From UBA4744 sp963707435 (GTDB lineage Bacteria; Actinomycetota; Acidimicrobiia; Spongiisociales; UBA4744), in the NCBI GenBank assembly GCA_963707435.1, contig CAVPPF010000007.1, positions 548,787-612,786 of the forward strand: a stretch of 64,000 nt of DNA. The letters run 5' to 3'. Below, one piece after another: positions 1-9,096 of this stretch (within the stretch, counting starts at the first letter, position 1; each line of letters starts with the position of its first letter). Both the position numbers and the translations under genes were made by a program. The notes under the pieces are model-generated. The model made no database searches. It saw only the letters and a list, made by a program, of their open reading frames with translations, and was not told where the DNA came from.

Positions 1-229
1 GGCGGGGTTCGGCGGGGTACCCGGTGAGCTGTTCGATCCGTCCTGCCGTCTCCCCGGGAGACCGGGTTGAGTTGTTGGTGACAAAGAGGATTGCGTAGCC
101 CGCCGCATCGAGGTCGGTCAGTGCCTGCCCTGCGCCGGGAATCGGGGTCCCGAGCAGATACACGACGCCGTCGAGATCGCACACAACGTTGCCGATTCGC
201 GGTCGGGCAGCTACAACTGGTTCCCTCAT
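1..229 (-). CDS. HAD-IIA phosphatase (NagD-like), N-terminal part
   Basis: The first 76 codons of a gene that runs off the left edge. The translation carries HAD motif I (CDLDGVVY, nucleophile Asp near residue 18) followed by a VTNNSTRSP segment matching HAD motif II, the order seen in the NagD / glycerol-3-phosphate phosphatase / p-nitrophenyl phosphatase class. These enzymes hydrolyse small phosphoesters in the cytoplasm; the substrate cannot be read from this fragment. The ATG (227-229) shares the tetranucleotide CATG with the start of the divergent DUF1015 gene, so each gene's leader lies inside the other unless one start is misplaced. Confidence 0.85.
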   Translation of the reverse strand, partial: MREPVVAARPRIGNVVCDLDGVVYLLGTPIPGAGQALTDLDAAGYAILFVTNNSTRSPGETAGRIEQLTGYPAEPR

Positions 230-1427
230 GTTCTTCGCACCATTCCGTGGCTCGCTTTTTGATCCAGCCCACGTTCTTGATATCCCGGCGGCAACCTGCC
301 CGCCGTACGACGTCATCAACGAAGCCGCCGAGCAACGGTACCGGAACAGCTCAGAACACAACATGGTCAGACTGCTGCTGGCGGGTCCCGGCGATCCTAC
401 CTATCGAGAAGCGGCTCGCTTGCTCACCGGGTGGCGGGCAGAAGGCACGCTCCGCACCGACGGCGACCGGCGCTTCTACCTCTACACCATGCAGTACGTC
501 GACCGGACAGGGACCGAGCGAACAGCCGCAGGCATTGTCGGTGCCCTGCAGTTGTTGCCGCTCGGCGAGAAGGTTCTCCCGCACGAAGAGACGATGCCGA
601 AGACCAGCGCCGACCGACTAGCAGTCTTGAGTTCCACCCGGGCCAATCTCGACCTGATCATCGCGCTGACCCCGTCCCCGGAATTCCAGGAGCTGCTCGA
701 GGTGCCGGGACCGGCCAGGTTGTCCTTCGAGATCGAGGGGGCCGCGCACAGCCTGTACGACATCACCGATCCGGAGGCCATCACGGCGATCTCGTCGACG
801 GTGGCAGCCCATCCGGTAGCCATCGCCGACGGCCACCACCGATACACCACCGGTTTGGCCTACCAGGCCGGCCAATCGGGTCCGGGTTCCTGGGATGCGA
901 TCATGACCTTCCTCGTTCCCGCCGAGGGCAGCGGACTCACCATTGGACCTACCCACCGGGTTTTCCCCCGGGCGTCGCTCAACATTGATCTGCTGGGCGA
1001 ACGATTCATGATCGAATCGGGCCGGGCAATCCCGCCGCAGGTACCGGGCACGATCGTGCTCGTGCCGGGCGTGAACCATGCATCCGGCCCCATGTCGCTC
1101 ACCCCCCGGGTCGAGGCACTCGAGGGTTTGCCCGGACCGTGGCGACTCGCCAGTCCGGCGGTGGCCCGCGAGTTGTTGTACCCGCTCCTCGAGGTCGAGG
1201 AGAGCCAGGCGGCCTATTTCGCCGATCCGCTCGAGGCGCTCGAGGCCGGGAACCTGCAGACTCGCGGAGCCGTCGCCCTGATGGCGACCGTGTCCGAGGA
1301 TGCCATCAACGCTGCGACTGTGGCAAAGCTGCGGTTCCCTCAGAAGAGCACCTTTTTCGTCCCCAAACCGCGTTCGGGTCTCGTGATCCGCTGCTTCGAG
1401 GACGATGAGGACGGTTCAGTCGGGTAA
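228..1427 (+). CDS. DUF1015 family protein
   Basis: 399 residues, full length for DUF1015 (PF06245). Family hallmarks are visible: an N-terminal APFRGSLFDP, PPYDVI near residue 25, HEETMPK near 118, and ADGHHRYTTGLAYQ near 200. A TTG 39 bases upstream is in frame, but the family normally begins right at the PFRG motif, so the ATG at 228 is preferred. Biochemical role is unsettled for bacterial members; the His-rich ADGHHR motif suggests a catalytic or metal/phosphate site, which is inference. Divergent from the HAD phosphatase and convergent with the M20 peptidase, 6 bases away. Confidence 0.85.
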   Translation: MFFAPFRGSLFDPAHVLDIPAATCPPYDVINEAAEQRYRNSSEHNMVRLLLAGPGDPTYREAARLLTGWRAEGTLRTDGDRRFYLYTMQYVDRTGTERTAAGIVGALQLLPLGEKVLPHEETMPKTSADRLAVLSSTRANLDLIIALTPSPEFQELLEVPGPARLSFEIEGAAHSLYDITDPEAITAISSTVAAHPVAIADGHHRYTTGLAYQAGQSGPGSWDAIMTFLVPAEGSGLTIGPTHRVFPRASLNIDLLGERFMIESGRAIPPQVPGTIVLVPGVNHASGPMSLTPRVEALEGLPGPWRLASPAVARELLYPLLEVEESQAAYFADPLEALEAGNLQTRGAVALMATVSEDAINAATVAKLRFPQKSTFFVPKPRSGLVIRCFEDDEDGSVG

Positions 1428-1433
1428 CAACCG

Positions 1434-2756
1434 CTAGAGAGCCGCAATCGTCCTGGCCAGGACCTCAGCCGTCAGACCGAGCGACTCGATGCTCACCCGC
1501 TCGTTGTTGCCGTGGAACATACCGAGGAAGTCGTCGAAGTCGATGTGCTGGTCAAAGAGGCCGAGGCCGTAGGCGAGGGTGCCCCGCGACCGGAAGAACC
1601 GGGCATCGGTGGTGGCGGGAGTCAGCGTTGGCAGAACACGGCGCGATCCGGTGACGCTCTCGATGGCGGAGCTTGCCGCCTCCCAGAGCGGCCCGGATGC
1701 GACACTCGCGGTCGCCGGGAAGTCGGCTATGGGTTCGAGTTCGAGCCGCTCGTAGTCCGGTCCGGTGGCTTTGGCGAAGTGTTCGTCGACGGTACGCTCA
1801 TCCTGACCCGGAAGCGCCCGCACATCGACTTCGGCGACGGCCGCATCGGGGATCGTGTTGGTTTTCGTGCCAGCATTCAGAACGGTGGGTGTCACCGTCA
1901 AATGGGTGCAGGCATGCACGTATCGGGCGAACCCCGGCCGGTCACCGGACAGCGACTCGATGGCGAGGTCGACCCGGTCGGGGTCGGTAAGGTCTGCAGC
2001 GTCTTCGGGTGACAACTCGAGACCGGCTACGAATTCCGCCCACTCGGGGCTGATGACAACCGGGGAGCGAGCTTCACCCAGATTCGTGAGCGCCCGCACG
2101 AGCGGTACGAGTGCGTTCTCGGCTCCGTACGGCTGGCTGGCGTGCCCGGGGGTTCCGGAGGTTCTCACGCGACGCCAGAATGGACCCTTCTCCCCCACGT
2201 TCACGGGGTAGGCGGGCCCGGTGGGTGTCCGTATCGGCGGATAGGCAATCTCCGTCAACAGGTAGTCGCAGGCGACGTCTTCCCAGTGGTGCGCGGTCAC
2301 GTAGTGCGCGCCCCACCGGCCGCCTGCCTCTTCGTCTGCCACGGCCAGAAACCCCAATCCACCGGGAGGCGGCCTCGAGGTCCCGGTGAGGAACCGCTTG
2401 AACACTGCGGCCATCCCCGCCGTGAGATTGAGCATGTCGATGGCTCCCCGACCCCACAGGAACCCGTCGATCTGCTCGCCACCGAACGGATCATGCCGCC
2501 ACCCGTCCGCGGTGGCAGGAACCACATCGAGGTGTCCCATCAGGAGCAGCTTGGGCTCGTTCGGATCAGTGGCGGGGAGGTCGTAGAGGACCGATGTCCG
2601 ACCCGGATGCGGCTCGTATTCGCGGCCCGCTTGACCGAGGTAGTCGCGCAACGTTGCCACGGAACGGGCCTCGTGGCCGCTGTCGGGCGTCCCATCGTTG
2701 ACACAGGCATTGCGGATCAGAACCTGGAGAAGTTCGGCGATCTCACCCGATGTCAT
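1434..2756 (-). CDS. M20/M25/M40 family metallopeptidase
   Basis: 440 residues, a di-zinc aminoacylase / dipeptidase / succinyl-diaminopimelate desuccinylase fold. Metal and catalytic residues are in place: GHLDVVP (His75, Asp77), bridging Asp107 in WGRGAIDM, catalytic Glu142/143 in ADEEAGG, Glu169, and a C-terminal His in MFHGNNER near residue 415. A dimerisation lid lies between about residues 190 and 320. No signal peptide, so cytoplasmic hydrolysis of an N-acyl amino acid or dipeptide is likely, but the substrate is not evident. Its start overlaps the end of the Nudix gene by 14 bases, so the two are probably co-transcribed and coupled. Confidence 0.88.
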   Translation of the reverse strand: MTSGEIAELLQVLIRNACVNDGTPDSGHEARSVATLRDYLGQAGREYEPHPGRTSVLYDLPATDPNEPKLLLMGHLDVVPATADGWRHDPFGGEQIDGFLWGRGAIDMLNLTAGMAAVFKRFLTGTSRPPPGGLGFLAVADEEAGGRWGAHYVTAHHWEDVACDYLLTEIAYPPIRTPTGPAYPVNVGEKGPFWRRVRTSGTPGHASQPYGAENALVPLVRALTNLGEARSPVVISPEWAEFVAGLELSPEDAADLTDPDRVDLAIESLSGDRPGFARYVHACTHLTVTPTVLNAGTKTNTIPDAAVAEVDVRALPGQDERTVDEHFAKATGPDYERLELEPIADFPATASVASGPLWEAASSAIESVTGSRRVLPTLTPATTDARFFRSRGTLAYGLGLFDQHIDFDDFLGMFHGNNERVSIESLGLTAEVLARTIAAL

Positions 2757-3180
2757 GCTGGCGGTCTCCTTTGCCGGTCACGTCAAGGGCCGAGATCAAA
2801 CCCGGCATGGTCGATGTCAAGGGAAGGTCGAGCACCTGGTCGAGCGGAACCCAGGCGGCCTCGGCGGCGTCATCGGCGGCCCGGAGCACGCCTCCGGTCA
2901 TTCTGGCGCGATAGTCGACCAGCGTGTAGTGCCATGCAGGCGGGTCGCCCGGCCCCATGGCGTCGCCAACCCACACCACGCCTTCGAGTTCCACCTCGAT
3001 GCCCGTTTCCTCCCGGACTTCCCGTACCGCCGCATCCCGCATGGATTCGCCGTAGTCCACTTTCCCGCCGGGGACGGCCCACAAACCGGCGTTGGGGCCC
3101 CTTCCCCGCCTGATCAGCAGGAGCGCTCCACGGTTGATCACGGCAACCCCCACGCCCGGGATGGGCCGCTGATCAGTCAT
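2743..3180 (-). CDS. Nudix hydrolase
   Basis: 145 residues. A canonical Nudix box (GX5EX7REUXEEXGU) starts at GGKVDYGE near residue 38 and continues through REVREETGI. The N-terminal PGVGVAVINRGALLLIRRG is typical of the MutT/ADP-ribose-pyrophosphatase-like strand. It should cleave a nucleoside diphosphate linked to another moiety; the substrate is unknown. Second of three overlapping minus-strand genes: the upstream GNAT gene overlaps by 8 bases and the downstream peptidase by 14. Confidence 0.85.
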   Translation of the reverse strand: MTDQRPIPGVGVAVINRGALLLIRRGRGPNAGLWAVPGGKVDYGESMRDAAVREVREETGIEVELEGVVWVGDAMGPGDPPAWHYTLVDYRARMTGGVLRAADDAAEAAWVPLDQVLDLPLTSTMPGLISALDVTGKGDRQHDIG

Positions 3181-3646
3181 CGCGGTGGTGCATCACGATC
3201 GTCCGGGCCGAGAACCCTCCGGACTCGAAGAAGTTCTTGACCAGCCGGTGTCCGGGCAGCACGTGAGCGTCGAAACGTCGCAGCCCGCGATCCCTGAGGT
3301 CCTGCAGCAAGGCCTCGCGCATGGCCTCGCCGACCCCGACCTCGCGTGCATCCGCTTCTGTGAAGACGAACCGGATGGAGCCAATCCGCTCGCCCCCGGC
3401 CTGAGCCAGCAGCGGCTCGGATCGCCCCAGGATGAATCCGAAAGCCAGTCCGTCGATCGTCCCCAGGTAGACGGCCGTGTTCTCATCGTCCAACGCGGCG
3501 GCGAGCGCCGCCTCGACCGGTTCCGGCAACCCATCGGCCAGCTCCCACATGTTGTGGTACTCGCGCATTTCGGCGGCAAGGAGCCGGTACAGCCGGACCA
3601 GTTCGGGGAGATCCTCCACGGTTGCGCGTTGCGCTGCAACGATCAT
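3173..3646 (-). CDS. GNAT family N-acetyltransferase
   Basis: 157 residues with a GNAT-like layout: N-terminal QRATVEDLPELVRLYR helix, central strands with FGFILGRSEP, and an acetyl-CoA-binding loop resembling REVGVGEAMREAL, then a C-terminal ending in NFFESGGFSARTIVMHH. The ATG at 3646 is chosen because it forms a 4-base ATGA overlap with the stop of the upstream mannosyltransferase and because the family begins at the strand before ATVEDLPEL; an in-frame extension to 3703 lacks homology-like sequence. Acceptor unknown. Confidence 0.75.
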   Translation of the reverse strand: MIVAAQRATVEDLPELVRLYRLLAAEMREYHNMWELADGLPEPVEAALAAALDDENTAVYLGTIDGLAFGFILGRSEPLLAQAGGERIGSIRFVFTEADAREVGVGEAMREALLQDLRDRGLRRFDAHVLPGHRLVKNFFESGGFSARTIVMHHRDD

Positions 3647-4377
3647 CGGCCGGTTCCGTCCCGGCCGAGCAACCGGCCGGTTCCCCACCTGGTGACCAGC
3701 CACATGGCTTCGATCACGATCTTGCCGCGCATCTTCGACTCACCGTAAACGCGATCGCGAAAGATGATCGGTACCTCAACGATCCGCAGACCGGCGCGGT
3801 CGGCTCGCCAGGCCATTTCAACCTGGAAGCCGTACCCGGATGCCTGGCACGTCTCCGCACGGAGCCCGGCCAGACCGTCGGCGGAATACGCTCGAAAGCC
3901 GGCCGTGACGTCCCGTACCGCCAAACCGAGCATGAGGCGAGCGTAGAGGTTCCCTCCCTGGGAGAGAATCCGGCGATGGATCGGCCAATCGGGGGTTGCA
4001 CCGCCCGGCACGTACCTGCTGCCGATGGCCAGATCGGCGCTCCCGGACGTGATGGCCTCGACCAGGCGCGGGAGATCGTTCGGGTCGTGGGAGAAGTCTG
4101 CGTCCATCTCGCAAATAACACGGGCGCCGCCGGCGAGCGCGTGCCCGAATCCGGCTGCATACGCAGGACCGAGCCCTTCCTTGACCGGCCGGTGGAGGAC
4201 TTCGACGAGGTCGTGAATGCCGGCCAGCCCGTCGGCGAGTGCACCGGTGCCGTCCGGGGAATCGTCATCCACGATCAACAGGCGGTAGCCGTTTGGCAGC
4301 AGCGCATCCACCAGTGATTCGAGGTTCTCACGCTCGTTGTAGGTGGGTACGACCACCGTGACCTCATCGGAGCGCAT
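3643..4377 (-). CDS. polyprenol monophosphomannose synthase (GT2 family)
   Basis: 244 residues, cytoplasmic GT2 enzyme. Motifs: VVVPTYNERENL at the N terminus, LLIVDDDSPDGT, the metal/nucleotide-binding MDADFSHDP (DXD-like), and AIGSRYVPGG. This matches the catalytic domain of actinobacterial Ppm1 and eukaryotic DPM1, which transfer mannose from GDP-mannose to polyprenyl phosphate for lipoglycan and protein O-mannosylation. Unlike mycobacterial Ppm1 there is no fused apolipoprotein N-acyltransferase domain. Overlaps the GNAT gene by 4 bases. Confidence 0.85.
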   Translation of the reverse strand: MRSDEVTVVVPTYNERENLESLVDALLPNGYRLLIVDDDSPDGTGALADGLAGIHDLVEVLHRPVKEGLGPAYAAGFGHALAGGARVICEMDADFSHDPNDLPRLVEAITSGSADLAIGSRYVPGGATPDWPIHRRILSQGGNLYARLMLGLAVRDVTAGFRAYSADGLAGLRAETCQASGYGFQVEMAWRADRAGLRIVEVPIIFRDRVYGESKMRGKIVIEAMWLVTRWGTGRLLGRDGTGR

Positions 4378-4393
4378 CGGGGTCTCCGCGCCG

Positions 4394-4876
4394 CTACACG
4401 CAGTCGCGACAGATGAGCTTCCGCTTGTTGGCCAGCTGGCTGGTGCGCTTCACCAGGAAACACGAGGAACAGACGAACTCGTCGACGCGAGCCGCCTGGG
4501 CTCCCACGTTGAGGCCGAGCTCGGCGCGGCGGATCTCCCGCAGCTCGGTTGCCTCGTCGACCAGCAGCGAATCGGCGGCTTCCTCGGCCAGAAGCTCGAG
4601 TTCCTCGGCCTCGAGTTCCTCCAGAGCTTCGTCGGCTTCGTCGTCGTCATCGTCCGCTTCGTCGGCTTCGTCGTCGTCAACCACATCAACCTCGTCGTCG
4701 TCGACCACATCAACCTCATCGTCGTCGACCACATCGATGTCGTCGATGTCATCGATGTCGTCGACCACGTCGATGTCATCGTCGATCTCGAGTTCCGTGT
4801 CGTCCAGCTCGTCCACGTCGACGTCATCGTCGGCACCGACATCGGATTCGTCGACCACTTTGGGCTTGCGGGCCAT
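4394..4876 (-). CDS. DUF4193-type zinc-ribbon protein with acidic repeat
   Basis: 160 residues. The C terminus has the DUF4193 signature: CSSCFLVKRTSQLA followed by CRDC, two CxxC pairs that should bind zinc. Residues about 8-85 are almost entirely Asp, Glu and Val, with repeats of the type VDVVDDDE, encoded by an imperfect 24-bp DNA repeat. Actinobacterial homologues are shorter in this acidic stretch. Function unknown; the nucleic-acid-mimic charge and zinc ribbon hint at a transcription-associated role, which is inference. Confidence 0.8.
   Translation of the reverse strand: MARKPKVVDESDVGADDDVDVDELDDTELEIDDDIDVVDDIDDIDDIDVVDDDEVDVVDDDEVDVVDDDEADEADDDDDEADEALEELEAEELELLAEEAADSLLVDEATELREIRRAELGLNVGAQAARVDEFVCSSCFLVKRTSQLANKRKLICRDCV
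4666..4765. repeat. 24-bp tandem repeat in the acidic domain
   Basis: Roughly three imperfect copies of a 24-bp unit (TCGTCGTCGACCACATCAAC core) followed by 9- to 12-bp subrepeats of ATGTCGTCG. All lengths keep the reading frame of the DUF4193 gene, so copy-number change would lengthen or shorten the acidic segment without a frameshift. Confidence 0.75.
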
Positions 4877-4949
4877 GTCTCCTCCGGTTCCAAAAGCGGC
4901 GGGAGTATATACCGTCCTCGCGGTTCACTCGTTGACTCGCGGCGCTTTC

Positions 4950-5834
4950 CTAGATCTTTATGTTGATCGCTCCCGTCAGGATCTCGCCCTCCACCCTGCC
5001 GGACCCGAAAAACTCTCCATCGGCCTCAACCGGCCATTCCGGTTCGGTCTCGAGCGTGAATCGATCGGCCGAGAATCTTCGCACTTTCTTGTCCCGGAGG
5101 TGATCCCCGCTCTTGGCGCGCAACCATAGCCGGGGAATATCGCGCTTCGAGCCGTTGAACACCTGCATGTCGAACAGCCCGTCGGTAACCGTCGCCCGGG
5201 GCGCGATATTCCACCCACCGCCGAAGAACTGGGCGTTGCCGAACACGACCAGCAGAGCGGGTCCCTCGTAGGTTCGCTTTCCCGCCACCAGCCTGATCTC
5301 CGCCTCCGGAAACCGGGGATAGACGAGCGGAAGGGAAACGTGGTAGCGCGCCATCCCCAGCCAGCGCGGGAGTCGTTCCGCCCGTTGCACGAGCGCAGCC
5401 AGAACACCGGCATCGCCGACGTTGATGAAGTGCCGCTCGCCCCAGACTCCCCGCAGAAGACCGACATCGCACGAGTAGACCAGATCCCCGCTCAAATGGC
5501 TCGCGGCGTCTTCGAGGCGTTGCGAGATCCCGAAGGTTCGTATGAAGTCCGAGCCCGAGCCGGCCGGGAGCACACCGAGCGTCGGTGGGTGCTCCCACCG
5601 GTGTTGCATCAGTGCTCCGACTACGAGGTTGATGGTTCCGTCACCTCCGACTGCCACGACCCGGTCCCGACCCGCTGCCACTGCCTCATCGAGGCAGGCT
5701 CGCACCTCCGCTTCCCCGTAGGGGGCCACGATCTCCGCCTCGATTCGGAGAGCTGCGAGAGCTTTGCGGGTCCGTTGCTCGATCTCTCTTCGCCGGCCCG
5801 CGTAGGGGTTTGCGATCACGAGCCACTCGTTCAC
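4950..5834 (-). CDS. diacylglycerol kinase family lipid kinase
   Basis: 294 residues. NPYAGRR at the N terminus, VGGDGTINLVVGAL (the GGDGT nucleotide-binding loop) near residue 60, and GVLPAGSGSDFIR near 90 define the DAGK catalytic domain (YegS/DgkB/BmrU group). The substrate is probably a diacylglycerol or a related lipid alcohol at the inner membrane face. A GTG at 5834 makes a GTGA overlap with the helicase stop; a longer in-frame upstream extension lies wholly inside the helicase gene and is not credible. Last gene of the Paf-Tat-HelY string. Confidence 0.85.
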   Translation of the reverse strand: MNEWLVIANPYAGRRREIEQRTRKALAALRIEAEIVAPYGEAEVRACLDEAVAAGRDRVVAVGGDGTINLVVGALMQHRWEHPPTLGVLPAGSGSDFIRTFGISQRLEDAASHLSGDLVYSCDVGLLRGVWGERHFINVGDAGVLAALVQRAERLPRWLGMARYHVSLPLVYPRFPEAEIRLVAGKRTYEGPALLVVFGNAQFFGGGWNIAPRATVTDGLFDMQVFNGSKRDIPRLWLRAKSGDHLRDKKVRRFSADRFTLETEPEWPVEADGEFFGSGRVEGEILTGAINIKI

Positions 5835-8380
5835 ACCAAACCTCCCGCCGCGACAACGCCGCGATCGAGCATACGGATCGCGTCGGAGATCTGCTTGCGC
5901 AACGACGGTTCGGCGTCCCGAAGCTGCCGCAGCAGATCGAGCAGCTGGCGGCAGGTACGGACGAAATCGCCTGCCGCCAGGTCGTCGTCCTCGAGGAGCG
6001 ATTCGAGATCCTCGCCATGCGCCCAGGCAAAGCCGAGCTCGGCGAATCCCGAATGGGGTGGGCGGGTCTCGGGGAGGCGGAGCTTGCGTTCCGCGCGATT
6101 CAAGGCGTTTCCGCGCTCGACAACCGCCGTCCACCGCTGCGCAAGACGGGGCGTCGGCATGTGGCCTTCGGCTTGCTCGGACCGGGGCTCGTGGACGAAG
6201 CACGACCCCAGCGCAGCAGTTTCCGCAGGGTCGAGATCATCGAACACACCGCGAGCAACGGTGTCGGCCAGCAGCAGGTCGAGCTCGTTGTAGATGAACC
6301 GCAGCCGTTCTCCTGCAGGTGTCAGCCCCCAACCCTCGACGTACCCCCAATCGGAGAGCAACCCAAGAATGGCGCGAAACTCCCCGACGAGCCCCTCCCC
6401 CTCGACGGTCAGCTGGTGACGGAGCCGGTCGACCTCCCGCCCGGCTCGCTCGATCAGGCCGGCGGCTTTGACGTGCCGGGCGCGGTCCGGGCACCCCGCA
6501 ACCGGGTGATCCACGGCCGGATCGGACCCGCGCCGCACCATCGGTTCCGTGCTCGTCGATGAAAAGCCCTGCAATGCCCGGGCGGCAAGTTGCTGGAATC
6601 GGGGGTCTCGTGGACGGTACGGCTTGGGCAGGGCCAGGGCACCCAGCCGGGCCGTTCCCGGACTCAAATCCGCCGAACGGAATTGGGCGACGTTCCCGCG
6701 ATCCGACAGGACGACAACGCGCGGTGGATCGGCTCCGCGCCACTGCTTGACGACGACGTATCGACCGGAGCGCTTCCCGCCGGGAATCTCGAGCACCTGG
6801 CCCGGTTGCAAGGTGCGGATGAACTCGCCGGCGGCCTTCCTCAGCCCGGATCCGTCGGCTTCCTGAAGCAGACGCAGATACTCGTTGACGTCGCCCCGTT
6901 CACACTTCGCCTCCTCGTGGAGTTCGGCGAGACGCTGCTCCTTCGGGTCGAGCGAACGGCGGAGCGACGTGATGCTTCTCTTCCGCTGATACTGCCCGTA
7001 TGAGGCATTCAGCAACCGCTCCGCCTGTGCCTGCGGATAGTTGGCGACCAGGTTGACCGCCATGTTGTAGGTCGGGCGGAAACTCGACCGCAGGGCATGC
7101 GAGCCGGCGGATGCAATGCCTGCCACCCGATCGAACGGGATGAACCGCGAGTGGAGCACCATTCCGTAGCCCTGGATATCGATGCCGCGCCTGCCGGCCC
7201 GGCCCGTGAGTTGCGTGTAGTCACCCGGGCGGAGCACCTCGTGGGTCTCCCCGGTGAAGCGGGAAAGGTTCTCGAGCACAACCGTCTTCGCAGGCATGTT
7301 GATGCCAAGCGCGAGTGTCTCCGTGGCGAACACCACCCGTATGAGGCCCCCCAGGAACAGTTCTTCCACCGTCTCCTTGAACGCGGGTACCAGTCCGGCA
7401 TGGTGGGCGGCCAGCCCGGATTGCAGCAGGGCAACCCACCGGTCGTACCCGAGGACTGCCAGATCCTCCTCACCGAGGTGACCGGTTCGCTGCTCGGCGT
7501 GGAGCCGAATCGCGGCACGTTCATCGGTCGTGGTGAGACGGATTCCCGATTCCATGAGACGTTCGGCCGCATCTTCACAACCGGCCCGGCTGAAGATGAA
7601 GTAGATGGCAGGAAGCATGTTCTGAGCCGCCAGGGAGTCGACGACCTCGCCCCGGCGCGGTGTGGCAAATCGCCTGGTGCTGCGCTTGCGCGCCAGCATT
7701 CTGACAATCTCTGGATTCGGCTCCGACCGACCCTTCCGCCGTACGAGCATGGGCTCGACAATCAGGCCGTTGTCCGAGAACCGGTCCTTCAGCGTATAGA
7801 GGCTTTCCAGCGGCACCGGCCGGGTGTCTTCGAGCACCAGCGTGGTTGGACCCCGCCTGGAACGGACCCAGTCGGTGAACTCATCGGCGTTGGATACGGT
7901 CGCGGAAAGACAGATCAGCTGCATATGGGGAGGAGCGTGGATGATGACCTCCTCCCAGACGGCACCCCGGAAGCGATCCTGGAGGTAGTGCACCTCATCG
8001 AGGATCACCGTGTCGAGGTCGTCGAGGCTCTGCGAATCCGAGTAGATCATGTTGCGGAGCACTTCGGTAGTCATGACGACGATGGGGGCGTCTCCGTTGA
8101 CCGAGTTGTCGCCGGTCAACAGACCCACCCGCTCTTCGCCGTAGCTTCTTCGGAAATCGGCGAATTTCTGGTTTGACAATGCCTTGATCGGCGTCGTGTA
8201 GAAGGCCCGCCTGCCCCGCTCCAGGGCCAGGTGCACCGCTACTTCTGCCACGAGGGTCTTCCCGGACCCGGTAGGCGCTGCCACGACGACCGACTCGCCC
8301 CGCTCAATGGCTTCGGCGGCGACCACCTGGAATGCGTCCGGGCGAAACGGCAGGTTCGCAAAGAAGCCCGGGACGCTCAT
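5831..8380 (-). CDS. helY: Ski2/Mtr4-like DEAD/DEAH-box helicase
   Basis: 849 residues. Walker A APTGSGKT at 35-42, DEVH at 128-131, SAT-type motif III (LSATVSN), and motif VI TGRAGRRGID mark a superfamily 2 Ski2-like helicase. The C-terminal half resembles the DSHCT region of actinobacterial HelY. Position directly behind tatC is conserved with Mycobacterium (tatA-tatC-helY), supporting the name. Likely ATP-dependent RNA unwinding; the cellular role is not established. The ATG at 8380 is chosen because it gives an ATGA overlap with tatC and begins just before the Q-motif-like FRPDAFQ. Confidence 0.87.
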   Translation of the reverse strand: MSVPGFFANLPFRPDAFQVVAAEAIERGESVVVAAPTGSGKTLVAEVAVHLALERGRRAFYTTPIKALSNQKFADFRRSYGEERVGLLTGDNSVNGDAPIVVMTTEVLRNMIYSDSQSLDDLDTVILDEVHYLQDRFRGAVWEEVIIHAPPHMQLICLSATVSNADEFTDWVRSRRGPTTLVLEDTRPVPLESLYTLKDRFSDNGLIVEPMLVRRKGRSEPNPEIVRMLARKRSTRRFATPRRGEVVDSLAAQNMLPAIYFIFSRAGCEDAAERLMESGIRLTTTDERAAIRLHAEQRTGHLGEEDLAVLGYDRWVALLQSGLAAHHAGLVPAFKETVEELFLGGLIRVVFATETLALGINMPAKTVVLENLSRFTGETHEVLRPGDYTQLTGRAGRRGIDIQGYGMVLHSRFIPFDRVAGIASAGSHALRSSFRPTYNMAVNLVANYPQAQAERLLNASYGQYQRKRSITSLRRSLDPKEQRLAELHEEAKCERGDVNEYLRLLQEADGSGLRKAAGEFIRTLQPGQVLEIPGGKRSGRYVVVKQWRGADPPRVVVLSDRGNVAQFRSADLSPGTARLGALALPKPYRPRDPRFQQLAARALQGFSSTSTEPMVRRGSDPAVDHPVAGCPDRARHVKAAGLIERAGREVDRLRHQLTVEGEGLVGEFRAILGLLSDWGYVEGWGLTPAGERLRFIYNELDLLLADTVARGVFDDLDPAETAALGSCFVHEPRSEQAEGHMPTPRLAQRWTAVVERGNALNRAERKLRLPETRPPHSGFAELGFAWAHGEDLESLLEDDDLAAGDFVRTCRQLLDLLRQLRDAEPSLRKQISDAIRMLDRGVVAAGGLV

Positions 8381-9096
8381 TTCCGGAGGATGAGCTTGAC
8401 CAGCAGGATCGTCAGCTCGTACAGAAGGTAGAGAGGTATGGATAGTGCGAGGAGCGTCAGCGGGTCTCCGGTCGGCGTGACGACTGCTCCGATGGTCACA
8501 ATCAGCAGCACCGCCCACCGCCTTCCCCGGCCGAGTTGATCCGATGACAACAACCCGGCCGCCGACGCCGCAAACAGGAACACGGGAAACTCGAAGGCCA
8601 AGCCGAAGACCAGCAGGAAACGCAGGGCAAGCGAGATATAGCTGCTCACCCCGATGATTGGCTCAAGACCGCTCTGGATGCCCAGCAGGAACTCGAGGCC
8701 CCGGGGCAGGATGATGTACCCGAACACCACGCCACCGCTGAACAACACCGCCAGAGCGATCACGATCGGCACCGTCCACTTCCGTTCCTGCCGGGTGAGG
8801 GCCGGGTTGACGAACGCCCAGATCTGATAGAGCAGGATCGGGCTGGCCAGCAACGTTCCGCCGAAGAGGGCCAGGCGCATCGCAACGGAGAAGCCTTCGG
8901 TTACCTGGAACTGGGCGAGGGCATCGGTGTTGCCGATAGCCTGGCGGTACGGGCTCTCGAGCAGTTCGAACAACCAGTCACGGAAGAAGAAGGCGATGAT
9001 CGCCCCGATCGTCAGCGCTACCGCGCTCTTGACGAGGCGCCAGCGAAGCTCGTTGAGGTGTTCGAGGATCGGCTGGCGCCGCTCTTCTTCGGTCAC
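8377..9096 (-). CDS. tatC: twin-arginine translocase subunit TatC
   Basis: 239 residues with six hydrophobic segments. The N-terminal LEHLNELRWRLVKS is the TatC signature contacting the twin-arginine signal, and FEFPVFLF lies in the conserved late periplasmic/TM region. Inner-membrane receptor for folded Tat substrates. The GTG at 9096 overlaps the TatB-like stop (GTGA); the in-frame ATG at 9186 would lie inside that gene. In the same transcription unit as the TatA/B protein and helicase. Confidence 0.93.
   Translation of the reverse strand: MTEEERRQPILEHLNELRWRLVKSAVALTIGAIIAFFFRDWLFELLESPYRQAIGNTDALAQFQVTEGFSVAMRLALFGGTLLASPILLYQIWAFVNPALTRQERKWTVPIVIALAVLFSGGVVFGYIILPRGLEFLLGIQSGLEPIIGVSSYISLALRFLLVFGLAFEFPVFLFAASAAGLLSSDQLGRGRRWAVLLIVTIGAVVTPTGDPLTLLALSIPLYLLYELTILLVKLILRK

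Noticed and set aside
4950..6203. Lipid kinase of 417 residues starting at 6203
   Set aside because: The N-terminal 123 residues lie wholly inside the helicase gene, are Arg/Pro-rich, and the GTGA overlap at 5831-5834 gives a normal family start.
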